From: an uncultured Spirochaetales bacterium
Lineage (GTDB): Bacteria; Spirochaetota; Spirochaetia; Sphaerochaetales; Sphaerochaetaceae
Assembly: GCA_947306375.1 (NCBI GenBank)
Contig: CAMZGJ010000054.1
Location: 1 to 7,643, forward strand
Reading direction: 5' to 3'
Length of the DNA: 7,643 nucleotides
The notes below the pieces were generated by a model, which had not been told where the DNA came from, ran no database searches, and worked only from the letters and a program-made list of their open reading frames with translations. Each line of letters opens with the position of its first letter. Positions within the stretch are counted from its first letter, which is position 1. Position numbers and translations under genes: made by a program. Shown here piece after piece: positions 1 to 6,543 of the stretch.

Positions 1-1186
1 CACCTGCGATGAAGGGTTTCATGAAGCGGAAGTTGACACCGAAGATTGCCGGCTCGGTAATTCCCAGAGAAGCTGAGAGTGAGCTGGGCAGTGCAACTGA
101 CTTGAGCTTTGCATTGCGGCACTTGACTGCAACTGCAAGACAGGCTCCGAACTGAGCAAAGTTTGCTGCCGTTGCAATGGGCATCCAGATGTTGATTCCC
201 AGTGTTGCGGATGAGAGCATACCTGCCTCAATAACGTTGTACATGTGGTGCAGACCCATGACGACGGTGAACGGATAAATGGCACCCATGATAAGGGCTC
301 CAATACCGCCTGTTGATGTTACCAGCCATGTTGCGCCTGCAAGTACCCAGTTCTCAAGAACTGAGAAGATGGGGCCTATGACAACAAATGTTGCAAATGC
401 AGTTGCAAGAACCGTGCACAGAGGTGTGACGAACAGGTCAATCATCTCGGGAACAACCTTGTGGAGCCACTTCTCAATCTTACACATAAGAAGAACGGCA
501 AGGATAACGGGAATTACGTGGCCCTGGTAACCTACCTGGGAAATCTTCAGAATACCCAGATCCCATACTGCAGGCTGGTTGGTGGGTGTTACGGTCCATG
601 CGTTCATGAGGCCCGGGTGAACCATCATAAGACCAATGACGGCACCGAGGAAGAGGTTTCCGCCGAATACACGGGCTGCAGATACTGCAACCAGAACGGG
701 CAGAAGTGCAAAAGCAGTGTTGGCAACCAGATCAAGGAAGCCAAACCAGCCGGAGGCCGCAAATGCCGGAATTGCTTTTGCGAGAGCTTCGACAAGACCC
801 ATCATAAGACCGGATGCCACAATTGCCGGAAGGATGGGAACAAAAATGTCACCGGGGGTTTTGAGAATTCTCTTCCACAGAGGCATCTGGGAAGCAGCGG
901 CCTTCTTGACATCGTCCTTTGTGGCAGCTGAAACGCCTGTGACAGCCAGGAACTCATCATAAACCTTGTTTACTGTTCCTGTTCCGATGATCAGCTGAAG
1001 CTGACCGTTGGATTCGAACATACCCTTGACGCCTTCTACGTTCTCAAGGGCCTTCTTGTCAATCTTGCTGTTGTCAGCAATGACAAGGCGCAGTCTTGTT
1101 GCACAATGCGCTGCGCTGATTACGTTAGAACCTCCGCCGATATGTGCGGAAATTTCCTCGGCACATTTCCTGTAGTCGAGAGCCAT
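1..1186 (-). CDS. scrA: PTS sucrose-type EIIBC permease, 3' end outside window
   Basis: This is a membrane permease of the glucose/sucrose PTS superfamily that imports and phosphorylates a sugar, most likely sucrose to sucrose-6-phosphate. I see 395 codons; ScrA proteins are usually about 455-460 residues, so roughly the last 60 are missing. The EIIB domain comes first (about residues 1-80), with the phosphocysteine C28 in AAHCATRLRL. The EIIC domain follows, with IFVPILPAIVASGLMMG, MGLHHMYNVIEAG and the signature GITEPAIFGVNFRFMKPF near the window edge. These motifs match Klebsiella/enterobacterial ScrA more closely than beta-glucoside permeases. No EIIA is seen; it could be fused beyond the edge or supplied in trans. 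The start is the ATG at 1186-1184, nine bases after AGGAGG. A terminator and a separate promoter lie between this gene and the phosphatase gene upstream. Trehalose or another disaccharide remains possible. Confidence 0.9.
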   Translation of the reverse strand, partial: MALDYRKCAEEISAHIGGGSNVISAAHCATRLRLVIADNSKIDKKALENVEGVKGMFESNGQLQLIIGTGTVNKVYDEFLAVTGVSAATKDDVKKAAASQMPLWKRILKTPGDIFVPILPAIVASGLMMGLVEALAKAIPAFAASGWFGFLDLVANTAFALLPVLVAVSAARVFGGNLFLGAVIGLMMVHPGLMNAWTVTPTNQPAVWDLGILKISQVGYQGHVIPVILAVLLMCKIEKWLHKVVPEMIDLFVTPLCTVLATAFATFVVIGPIFSVLENWVLAGATWLVTSTGGIGALIMGAIYPFTVVMGLHHMYNVIEAGMLSSATLGINIWMPIATAANFAQFGACLAVAVKCRNAKLKSVALPSSLSASLGITEPAIFGVNFRFMKPFIAG

Positions 1187-1205
1187 ACAATAATTCCTCC
1201 TGATT

Positions 1206-1227
1206 ATTTCCCGGTATTGGGGGAAAT
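1206..1227 (-). repeat. Inverted repeat in the EIIBC leader
   Basis: ATTTCCC (1206-1212) and GGGAAAT (1221-1227) are perfect 7-bp arms around an 8-bp spacer. If the promoter called at 1250-1278 is correct, the repeat lies in the 5' untranslated leader, just ahead of the AGGAGG site. It could form an RNA hairpin or be a protein operator. No U-tract follows it on the minus strand, so it is not an intrinsic terminator. Its function is unknown. Confidence 0.45.
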
Positions 1228-1247
1228 CAATAAAAAATGTCTGTTTT

Positions 1248-1259
1248 AAATGATACTTT
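1248..1259 (-). promoter_or_regulatory. Candidate operator over the EIIBC -10 element
   Basis: The plus strand reads AAATGATACTTT, a 12-bp near-palindrome with the same pattern (AAAGT-N2-ACTTT, two mismatches in one half) as the five sites upstream of the fructokinase gene at 5062-5120. It overlaps the predicted -10 hexamer, a position typical for a repressor. It is a single degenerate copy, so chance is possible. A shared regulator is inference. Confidence 0.35.
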
Positions 1260-1278
1260 GCGCATAGAGGGAAGTAAA
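1250..1278 (-). promoter_or_regulatory. Sigma70-type promoter for EIIBC
   Basis: On the minus strand TTTACT (1278-1273, -35, 4 of 6 to consensus) and TATCAT (1255-1250, -10, 5 of 6) are separated by exactly 17 bases. Transcription would begin near 1243, leaving a leader of about 55 bases before the ATG at 1186. It lies downstream of the operon terminator, which supports independent expression of the permease gene. Confidence 0.5.
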
Positions 1279-1303
1279 TAAAAATTTTTAATAAACGCAG
1301 GTG

Positions 1304-1329
1304 AAAAAAGGTACCCGTGAAGGGCACCT
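1304..1329 (-). terminator. Rho-independent terminator of the scrK-ams-HAD operon
   Basis: On the minus strand AGGTGCCC (1329-1322) pairs with GGGTACCT (1316-1309) over 8 bp with one G-U wobble, around the loop TTCAC. The T run at 1309-1304 follows at once, its first T also closing the stem. The hairpin lies about 28 bases after the phosphatase stop codon. It should end, or at least attenuate, transcripts of the three-gene operon before the EIIBC gene. Confidence 0.75.
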
Positions 1330-1356
1330 GTTATTTAATTATTTTATATGTTTCAA

Positions 1357-2181
1357 TCAGATAAGGCCAAGCTGTTCAAAGGCCTTGTACAGTCCGTCCT
1401 CTGTTACCGCCGGACAGACCATTTTGCTCTTTGCCTTGAGCAGCGGGCTTCCGTTGTCCATGCAGACGCTCATGCCCACCGTCTCAATCATCTCAAGGTC
1501 ATTCATGCTGTCCCCGAAACCCACGGTGTCCTCTATGGGAATGTTGAAATGCTCTGCAACAATTCTCACTCCGCGGCCCTTGTCAAACTTGCGGTTGATA
1601 AGCTCGCCGTTGAGGCAGTTGTGCGCCGCAACATCCTGGACAACAAAGTTGAAGTCCTTCTCCATGGCCTTGCGGGCAGGCTCAAGCTGGTCCGTTGTCC
1701 TGCACATAAAGACTATCTTATAGATTGGCCTTCCGTCATACTCCTTCATGGGGCGGATGTTGAGCTGCTCGGCAAGGGCTTTTCTCCAGCGGATAAGCTC
1801 ACTGTTGCCCTCCCCTGCGCTTGCAAGGAAGTCTGCAAGATCCTCGTCTCCGTAGGTCACGTCCCTTGCCTCTATTGTGCGGAATACGCCCTGCTCTCCC
1901 AGAAGTTTCATTCCGGTTACCCTCTGCTCCTCAGTCATGGGGCAGTCGAACAATACTTCTCCGTCCACAAAGACATGACCGCCTCCGCAGGCTACTGCAC
2001 CGTCAAAGCCGTAGGCAAGAACCGGGGCAAGCATGGCGGGGTTTCTTCCCGTGCACAGAAGAACCTTATGGCCGTTTGCACGGGCGCGCTTTACTGCCTC
2101 AAGTGCACTTGCGGGAGGTACGTTGCTTCCCGCCTCCGTGAATGTTCCGTCTATATCAAGGAAAATGAGCTTTCTGTTCAT
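1357..2181 (-). CDS. HAD-superfamily (Cof/IIB type) sugar phosphatase
   Basis: This is a 274-residue cytoplasmic hydrolase, normal length for Cof-type HAD phosphatases. All four HAD motifs are visible: DIDGT (nucleophile D9 and acid D11), LLCTGRN (T44), K201 in FDKGRG, and GDSMND (D224, D228, Mg2+ binding). The large cap insert between motifs II and III is typical of subclass IIB, the subclass that also contains the sucrose-6-phosphate phosphatases of plants and cyanobacteria. Most Cof proteins act on small sugar phosphates or phosphorylated cofactors, so the substrate cannot be read from the sequence. The ATG at 2181 is one base after the amylosucrase stop and six bases after GGAGG, which lies inside the amylosucrase end; coupled translation is likely. 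From the operon context, sucrose-6-phosphate or an overflow hexose phosphate is a reasonable guess. Confidence 0.88.
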   Translation of the reverse strand: MNRKLIFLDIDGTFTEAGSNVPPASALEAVKRARANGHKVLLCTGRNPAMLAPVLAYGFDGAVACGGGHVFVDGEVLFDCPMTEEQRVTGMKLLGEQGVFRTIEARDVTYGDEDLADFLASAGEGNSELIRWRKALAEQLNIRPMKEYDGRPIYKIVFMCRTTDQLEPARKAMEKDFNFVVQDVAAHNCLNGELINRKFDKGRGVRIVAEHFNIPIEDTVGFGDSMNDLEMIETVGMSVCMDNGSPLLKAKSKMVCPAVTEDGLYKAFEQLGLI

Positions 2182-2182
2182 G

Positions 2183-4033
2183 TCAGACCTCCGCTATGAA
2201 CCATCTGAAGCTGTTGGGCATGAGATCGGCGTAAACGTCCTTGTGGAGTTTTCCGGTAACAAGGTCTTTGAATGTGCCGAACTCAAAGAACCAGACTGAC
2301 TGTTCTCTGTCCGAGAAGTTGAAGAAACCGACCATCTTCTGGCCCTTGTAGTATCTTCCTATGCCCAGAACACTTGTGTTTCCGGTGTGGATGAGCCACG
2401 TGTCTGCCTCGGAGTCAAACGCCCTGTTCTCACAGTGCAGTGTCTCAAGCTTCTTTATGGCCTTGAAGACTCTGTTCTCAATGGTTCCCTTCTTTGTGCG
2501 CTTTGCGGCGTTCTCCCAGTTGAGGCTGCCTCTGTGGAGGTATCTGCTGTCAGGTGCCTTTATGGGGTCATTGTGGTAGGAGTAATCGTTCTCTTGGGCA
2601 ATTTCATCGCCGCTGTAGAGGACAGGAACGCCGCTCAGGGTGAACATGAATGCGTGAAGCATCACGTCCATGTTTATTGCCTTCTCAAGGGCATCGGCAT
2701 TGCCGGCATCCAGGGCGGCTTCTATTCCGCACAGTGAGGCAGTGGTTCCGCAGAGTCTTGCGTCCCCAAGGCGCGGGTCGTTGTTGTACAGCTCTCCGCG
2801 TGCCCAGCTGCCCTCAAAGTTGCCTGTCAGGTAGTCATTGAGGAACTTTTTGTGGGGAACCTCATACTGGCCGTACTGTCTGAGGAAGGGGTAGTCCAGG
2901 CCCCAGCCTATGTCATCATGGCATCTGAGGTAGTTGAGGAAGGTGTACTGGCCCGGGAGGCTGAAAACCTGCTCAAGCTGATGCTCAAGAAGCCTGACGT
3001 CCCGTGTTGCAACCGTATGCCAGATGGAGGCCATGGTTGTTACGTTGTACAGCAGGTGGCACTCCGGCTTTTCCACGCTTCCGAAGTAGGGCACAACCTT
3101 GCTGGGCTCCATGACAACCTCTCCCAGAAGCAGTGTTCCGGGACAGACAATCTCGCAGACCATTCTCATTATGCGGACCAGGCTGTGCACCTGGGGCAGG
3201 TTGCGGCAGTCAGTGCCAAGTTCCTTCCAGATGTAGGGAACGGCATCCAGGCGGATTATGTCCACGCCGTGGTTGCACAGGTTGAGCACGTTGTCCATCA
3301 TGTCGTTGAATACAACGGGGTTCTTGTAGTTAAGGTCCCACTGGTAGGGATAGAAGGTGGTCATTACCACCTTTTTGGCTTCATCACACCAGGAGAAGTT
3401 TCCGGGGGCGGTTACGGGGAAGACCTGGGGTACGGTACGCTCAAACTGTGAGGGTATGTCCCAGTTGTCATAGAAGAAATAGCGGTCCTGGTACTCCTTC
3501 TCCCCTGCCCTGGCTCTTTTTGCCCACTCGTGGTCCTCACTTGTGTGGTTCATTACAAAGTCCAGACACACGGAGATTCCGCGCTTGTGGCAGGCGTTTG
3601 CAAGGTTTCTGAGGTCTGTCATTGTGCCAAGCTCACTCTGAACCTTGCGGAAGTTGCTCACTGCATAGCCGCCGTCACTTCTGTCTTTGGGACTTTCAAG
3701 AAGGGGCATGAGGTGCAGGTAGTTCACTCCGCAGTCCTCAATGTAGTCAAGCTTGTCCTTCACTCCCTTAAGATTTCCGGCAAAGGCGTTTACGTACATG
3801 AGCATGCCCACCAGGGTGTTCCCCTTGTACCAGTCCGGGTACTCCTCACGCGCTCTGTCCATGAGCTTCAGGTTCTCGGGCCTTTCCTCATAGAGTCTGT
3901 AGAGCATGGAGACAAAGTAGTCGTATGCCTGAGAATCGTTGCGGTACAGGTCAGAGTACAGCCATTTAAGCTCTTCCTCGTGTGCCCTGAATCTTACTTC
4001 AAACTCGTTATCCCAATTGCTGCGGTCTGTCAT
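2183..4033 (-). CDS. ams: Amylosucrase (GH13 subfamily 4)
   Basis: Amylosucrase (EC 2.4.1.4) transfers glucose from sucrose to an alpha-1,4-glucan and releases fructose. The 616 residues fit the family (about 630). A helical N-terminal region of about 90 residues precedes the (beta/alpha)8 barrel. Numbered from this ATG, the catalytic set is the nucleophile D263 in IIRLDAVPYIW, acid/base E305 in LLLGEV and the third acid D373 in RCHDDIGW, plus H163 in FVMNHTSEDHEW. SDGGYAVS (D120) and DSRYLHR (R497) probably correspond to the Asp144-Arg509 salt bridge that closes the sucrose pocket in the Neisseria polysaccharea enzyme. NLPQVHSLVR and WARG motifs also agree with that enzyme, which argues against a plain alpha-amylase or sucrose phosphorylase. 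There is no signal peptide, so it acts in the cytoplasm. Its stop is one base from the phosphatase start. Action on sucrose-6-phosphate cannot be excluded. Confidence 0.9.
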   Translation of the reverse strand: MTDRSNWDNEFEVRFRAHEEELKWLYSDLYRNDSQAYDYFVSMLYRLYEERPENLKLMDRAREEYPDWYKGNTLVGMLMYVNAFAGNLKGVKDKLDYIEDCGVNYLHLMPLLESPKDRSDGGYAVSNFRKVQSELGTMTDLRNLANACHKRGISVCLDFVMNHTSEDHEWAKRARAGEKEYQDRYFFYDNWDIPSQFERTVPQVFPVTAPGNFSWCDEAKKVVMTTFYPYQWDLNYKNPVVFNDMMDNVLNLCNHGVDIIRLDAVPYIWKELGTDCRNLPQVHSLVRIMRMVCEIVCPGTLLLGEVVMEPSKVVPYFGSVEKPECHLLYNVTTMASIWHTVATRDVRLLEHQLEQVFSLPGQYTFLNYLRCHDDIGWGLDYPFLRQYGQYEVPHKKFLNDYLTGNFEGSWARGELYNNDPRLGDARLCGTTASLCGIEAALDAGNADALEKAINMDVMLHAFMFTLSGVPVLYSGDEIAQENDYSYHNDPIKAPDSRYLHRGSLNWENAAKRTKKGTIENRVFKAIKKLETLHCENRAFDSEADTWLIHTGNTSVLGIGRYYKGQKMVGFFNFSDREQSVWFFEFGTFKDLVTGKLHKDVYADLMPNSFRWFIAEV

Positions 4034-4035
4034 AC

Positions 4036-4983
4036 TCACTCCTGTGCACCTTCAACCTCACGCCTGTAGGGCATGGCGGGTATTGCTCCGGGACGGCTTG
4101 CGGTAAGGGAGGCCGCCTTGTTTGCAAACCTCACGTACATTTCAAGCTTCTCCCCTGTAATATTCTCCAAGCCGCCGTTTGCGGCAATTTCCCCAATAAG
4201 CGCCCCGAAGAATGTATCTCCGGCGCCGTTTGTATCTGCAACCCTGACCTTGAATCCCGGCACCGTGCCCTGCGCATCTTTTGTGCAGTAGAAGGCACCC
4301 TTTGCTCCAAGTGTCACCACAACAAGCTTCACGCCTGCTTCAAGCAGCACCCGGGCGGCCTTCTCCGGCTCCTGTTCTCCCGTCATGAGCAGTGTTTCCT
4401 CGTCACTGATTTTTACTATGTCACAGTACCTGAGAACGCTTCTCATGACCTTGCGGGCCTGATCCTCACTCTCCCACAGGGAAGCCCTGTAGTTGGGATC
4501 ATAAGTGATTACGGCTCCGTTTCTCTTTGCGGTCCTGACCACTTTTTCAATTGTCTTTCTGCACCCGGGGTCAGTAAGGCTCACGCTTCCGAAGTGGAGC
4601 ATGTATGTGCCTCTGACTGCCTCAATGGCACTGCGGGTATCTATCTGTGTGTCCGCACCCGGCTTTCTGCAGAAGGAGAAAGCTCTCTCTCCTGTCTCTG
4701 AAACCGTGACAACGGCCATTGTGGTTGAGGCGCCGTCAGTCTCCTGAAGTCCGCTTATGTCAACATTGTTATCCCAAAGTGTCTGTTTGAGCAGTCTTCC
4801 GAACGTATCTTTTCCAACACACCCCACAAAGGCTGTCTCGTGTCCCAGCCTTGAGGCTGCCACGGCCACGTTTGCAGGAGCTCCGCCGGGATTTGCGGCA
4901 AAGTGCGCTATCCCGTTATTATCAATACTGGTCTGGGTAAGATCTGTAAGTACTTCCCCGATTGCTGTGATTATCCGTCCCAT
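4036..4983 (-). CDS. scrK: Fructokinase, PfkB/ribokinase family
   Basis: The enzyme phosphorylates fructose with ATP to fructose-6-phosphate (EC 2.7.1.4) in the cytoplasm. Its 315 residues match the family length. The N-terminal PfkB signature is GGAPANVAVAASRLG (33-47), followed by AFVGCVGKD. The C-terminal signature is VADTNGAGDTFFGAL, with D256 as catalytic base and GAGD as the anion hole. An early GEVLTDL segment and the YDPNYRASLW motif (161-170) are typical of bacterial fructokinases of sucrose operons rather than ribokinase or 2-keto-3-deoxygluconate kinase. It is the first gene of the tight three-gene operon, with its last codons overlapping the amylosucrase ribosome binding site. Fructose released by amylosucrase is the obvious substrate. 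An AGGA sequence six bases before the ATG at 4983 is a modest ribosome binding site. Confidence 0.9.
   Translation of the reverse strand: MGRIITAIGEVLTDLTQTSIDNNGIAHFAANPGGAPANVAVAASRLGHETAFVGCVGKDTFGRLLKQTLWDNNVDISGLQETDGASTTMAVVTVSETGERAFSFCRKPGADTQIDTRSAIEAVRGTYMLHFGSVSLTDPGCRKTIEKVVRTAKRNGAVITYDPNYRASLWESEDQARKVMRSVLRYCDIVKISDEETLLMTGEQEPEKAARVLLEAGVKLVVVTLGAKGAFYCTKDAQGTVPGFKVRVADTNGAGDTFFGALIGEIAANGGLENITGEKLEMYVRFANKAASLTASRPGAIPAMPYRREVEGAQE
4039..4043 (-). promoter_or_regulatory. Ribosome binding site that fixes the amylosucrase start
   Basis: AGGAG (4043-4039) sits five bases before the ATG at 4033-4031. An in-frame GTG at 4039-4037 would add two residues, but its first G is the last base of this Shine-Dalgarno sequence, so it cannot be used efficiently. 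The fructokinase stop (TGA, 4038-4036) lies between the site and the ATG, which suits coupled reinitiation. Confidence 0.75.
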
Positions 4984-5041
4984 AGTATCCTAATCATACA
5001 CATAAGGGAGCATTGTAGACAACTGTTAAAGAAAGATGCCG

Positions 5042-5069
5042 GATATAAACGAAGGGTTTCATAAGTACA
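5042..5069 (-). promoter_or_regulatory. Tentative promoter for the scrK operon
   Basis: On the minus strand TGTACT (5069-5064) and TATATC (5047-5042) are 16 bases apart. The -10 is fair and the -35 is poor, and the -35 lies within the first of the five near-palindromes. That arrangement would fit an activator-dependent promoter. Other -10-like sequences, such as TACAAT at 5017-5012, have no good -35 partner, so this assignment is weak. Confidence 0.25.
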
Positions 5070-5120
5070 CTTAAAGTACATTTAAAGTATACAAAAAAGT
5101 GTACTTTAAAAGTGGACTTT
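5062..5120 (-). repeat. Five-site operator-like array upstream of scrK
   Basis: Five 12-bp near-palindromes of pattern AAAGT-N2-ACTTT stand head to tail. On the plus strand they are TAAGTACACTTA (5062-5073), AAAGTACATTTA (5073-5084), AAAGTATACAAA (5084-5095), AAAGTGTACTTT (5096-5107) and AAAGTGGACTTT (5109-5120). Start-to-start spacings are 11, 11, 12 and 13 bases, close to one helical turn, so a protein could bind them on roughly one face. The array can also be read as direct repeats of AAAGT(A/G) at about 11 bp, as bound by OmpR/PhoB-type regulators. It begins 79 bases upstream of the fructokinase start and ends 17 bases short of the MATE stop codon. No regulator gene is seen in the window. 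Confidence 0.7.
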
Positions 5121-5137
5121 AACCGGGTTCGCAGGTA

Positions 5138-6478
5138 TTACATGGTTTCTCTGGTAATGTTTCTGGCCCACTTGCCGGAGGAAAAGCGCCTGAGCACAAA
5201 GGGCCACTTTACAAACTCATCCGTGCACATAAGTAAATAGACAACCTTGACCGGGAGGCGCAATACAAAGGCTGAGAGGAATGCAAGAGGCACTCCGTAG
5301 AGCCACATCCCTATCATGTCACACCTGAAGCCCCACCTGGCATCTCCTCCGGAGCGCAGGATACCCGAAATAAGTGTTGCGTTGACAGCAGTTCCAATTA
5401 TGTAAACGGAGTTGACCTTCAGCATGAAGTTCAGATAATCCATTGACTGCTCGCTTATGTTGGCCAGGGACATTACAAACGGGGTCATTAAAAATATGAC
5501 AAGTCCGCCGCCTGCTCCGGTAAGGGTTGCAAGCCTGAGCATGCGCTTTGCAGCGTTTCTGCCCTCCTCTATGCGGCCTGCTCCCAGGAACTGACCTACA
5601 ATTATTCCGCTTGCCGCTCCTATGCCCCAGCAGAAGGATGCACTTAGGTTTCTGATTACGGATACAAGGGAGTTTGCCGCAACAACATCACTTCCCAGGT
5701 ATCCGAATACCACGCTGTACATGGAAAATCCTATGGCCCAGCCCACCTCGTTTCCGATTGCCGGTACTGCCATTGAGAAGTAATCTCTTGTAAGAAGTTT
5801 TGCAGGCCTGAACACATAATTAAAGCTCATGTGCACATCCGGACTTCTCAAGGAGACCACAACACAGATCAACAGACCTGCAAACCTGGAAATGGCCGTG
5901 GCAAGTCCCACTCCCATAATGCCAAGTCTGGGGAAACCCAGAAGCCCGAAGATGAAGCAGGCATTGAGCACAACATTCAATAACAGGGAGACAGACTCAG
6001 TAATTGTGCTGATTGTTACCCTTTCCATACTCCTCAGGGTTGCAAGGTAGACAGTGGAAAGTCCCCAGAACAGGAAACCTACGGAGACAGCTCTGAGATA
6101 AGAACTGCCCAGAGCAATGAGCTCAGGATCCGGAGTATAGATTCTCATCATGTGCTGAGGAATGAGCAGACATGAAAACATGAGAACAAGGGCAAAGGAA
6201 ACAGAGGCCCTGTAGGCAATGCCCTCAACCTTCTCTATTGTTGCAGTATCCCCTTTTCCCCAGTACTGTGCGCACATCATTGTAACGGCACTGTTTATCC
6301 CAATGAAGAACATGAATGCAATTGTGCTGAACTGGGAGGCCAGAGACAGGGCAGACAAGGATGCCTGTCCCAGATAGCCTGTCATGAACACATCTGCAGA
6401 GTTAACTGCACTGTCAATGAGGTTCTGGATGATAATGGGTATGGATACAAGCCATATCTTCTTTGTAAGGATATTCAT
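5138..6478 (-). CDS. MATE-family multidrug/cation efflux transporter
   Basis: This is an inner-membrane exporter of the MATE family (NorM/DinF-like), normally using a Na+ or H+ gradient. The 446 residues match the family and contain about twelve hydrophobic segments. The start, IWLVSIPIIIQNLIDSAVNS followed by ADVFMTGYLG, is the classic first MATE helix pair. The two halves carry the related loops CAQYWGKGD and VGQFLGAGRIEEGRNAAKR, reflecting the internal duplication, and RSGGDARWGFRCDMIGMWLYG is a typical second-half motif. The tail EFVKWPFVLRRFSSGKW is common in anaerobe MATE proteins. The substrate cannot be inferred. It lies upstream of and co-directional with scrK, with 154 bases between them and no convincing terminator, so some read-through is possible. 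No Shine-Dalgarno sequence precedes its ATG. Confidence 0.92.
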   Translation of the reverse strand: MNILTKKIWLVSIPIIIQNLIDSAVNSADVFMTGYLGQASLSALSLASQFSTIAFMFFIGINSAVTMMCAQYWGKGDTATIEKVEGIAYRASVSFALVLMFSCLLIPQHMMRIYTPDPELIALGSSYLRAVSVGFLFWGLSTVYLATLRSMERVTISTITESVSLLLNVVLNACFIFGLLGFPRLGIMGVGLATAISRFAGLLICVVVSLRSPDVHMSFNYVFRPAKLLTRDYFSMAVPAIGNEVGWAIGFSMYSVVFGYLGSDVVAANSLVSVIRNLSASFCWGIGAASGIIVGQFLGAGRIEEGRNAAKRMLRLATLTGAGGGLVIFLMTPFVMSLANISEQSMDYLNFMLKVNSVYIIGTAVNATLISGILRSGGDARWGFRCDMIGMWLYGVPLAFLSAFVLRLPVKVVYLLMCTDEFVKWPFVLRRFSSGKWARNITRETM

Positions 6479-6491
6479 AGCAACAGTACTA

Positions 6492-6519
6492 ATTGTATTG
6501 ATTAAAAAAACTTGTTCAA
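6492..6519 (-). promoter_or_regulatory. Sigma70-type promoter for the MATE gene
   Basis: On the minus strand TTGAAC (6519-6514, -35) and TACAAT (6497-6492, -10) are separated by 16 bases. Both are good matches to consensus. The -10 ends only 13 bases before the ATG at 6478, so the leader would be about 6-8 bases and the message close to leaderless. This agrees with the missing ribosome binding site. Confidence 0.55.
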
Positions 6520-6543
6520 GAGACCACGAACAGGGATTGCAAA

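Noticed and set aside
1348..2199. Long plus-strand open frame (283 codons) opposite the HAD phosphatase gene
   Set aside because: It is the antisense shadow of a gene with all four HAD motifs intact. The frame shows no recognisable domain and has no good ribosome binding site.
2852..3451. Plus-strand open frame of 199 codons opposite the amylosucrase gene
   Set aside because: Antisense to conserved catalytic regions of GH13_4. Its openness follows from codon bias on the real strand, and its translation is low-complexity and unrecognised.
4037..4039. GTG start for amylosucrase, two codons upstream of the chosen ATG
   Set aside because: Its G is part of the AGGAG ribosome binding site; the ATG at 4033 has correct five-base spacing.
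3530..4069. Plus-strand open frame of 179 codons opposite the amylosucrase 5' end
   Set aside because: Shadow frame; no motif, no plausible start signal, and it crosses the coupled scrK-ams junction.
5051..5062. GAAGGGTTTCAT, also present at 11-22
   Set aside because: An exact 12-mer match between an intergenic site and EIIBC coding sequence, with no extension on either side. Most likely chance.
5121..5137. AACCGGGTT as a terminator for the MATE gene
   Set aside because: The palindrome is only 4 bp per arm with a one-base centre and no T run follows on the minus strand.
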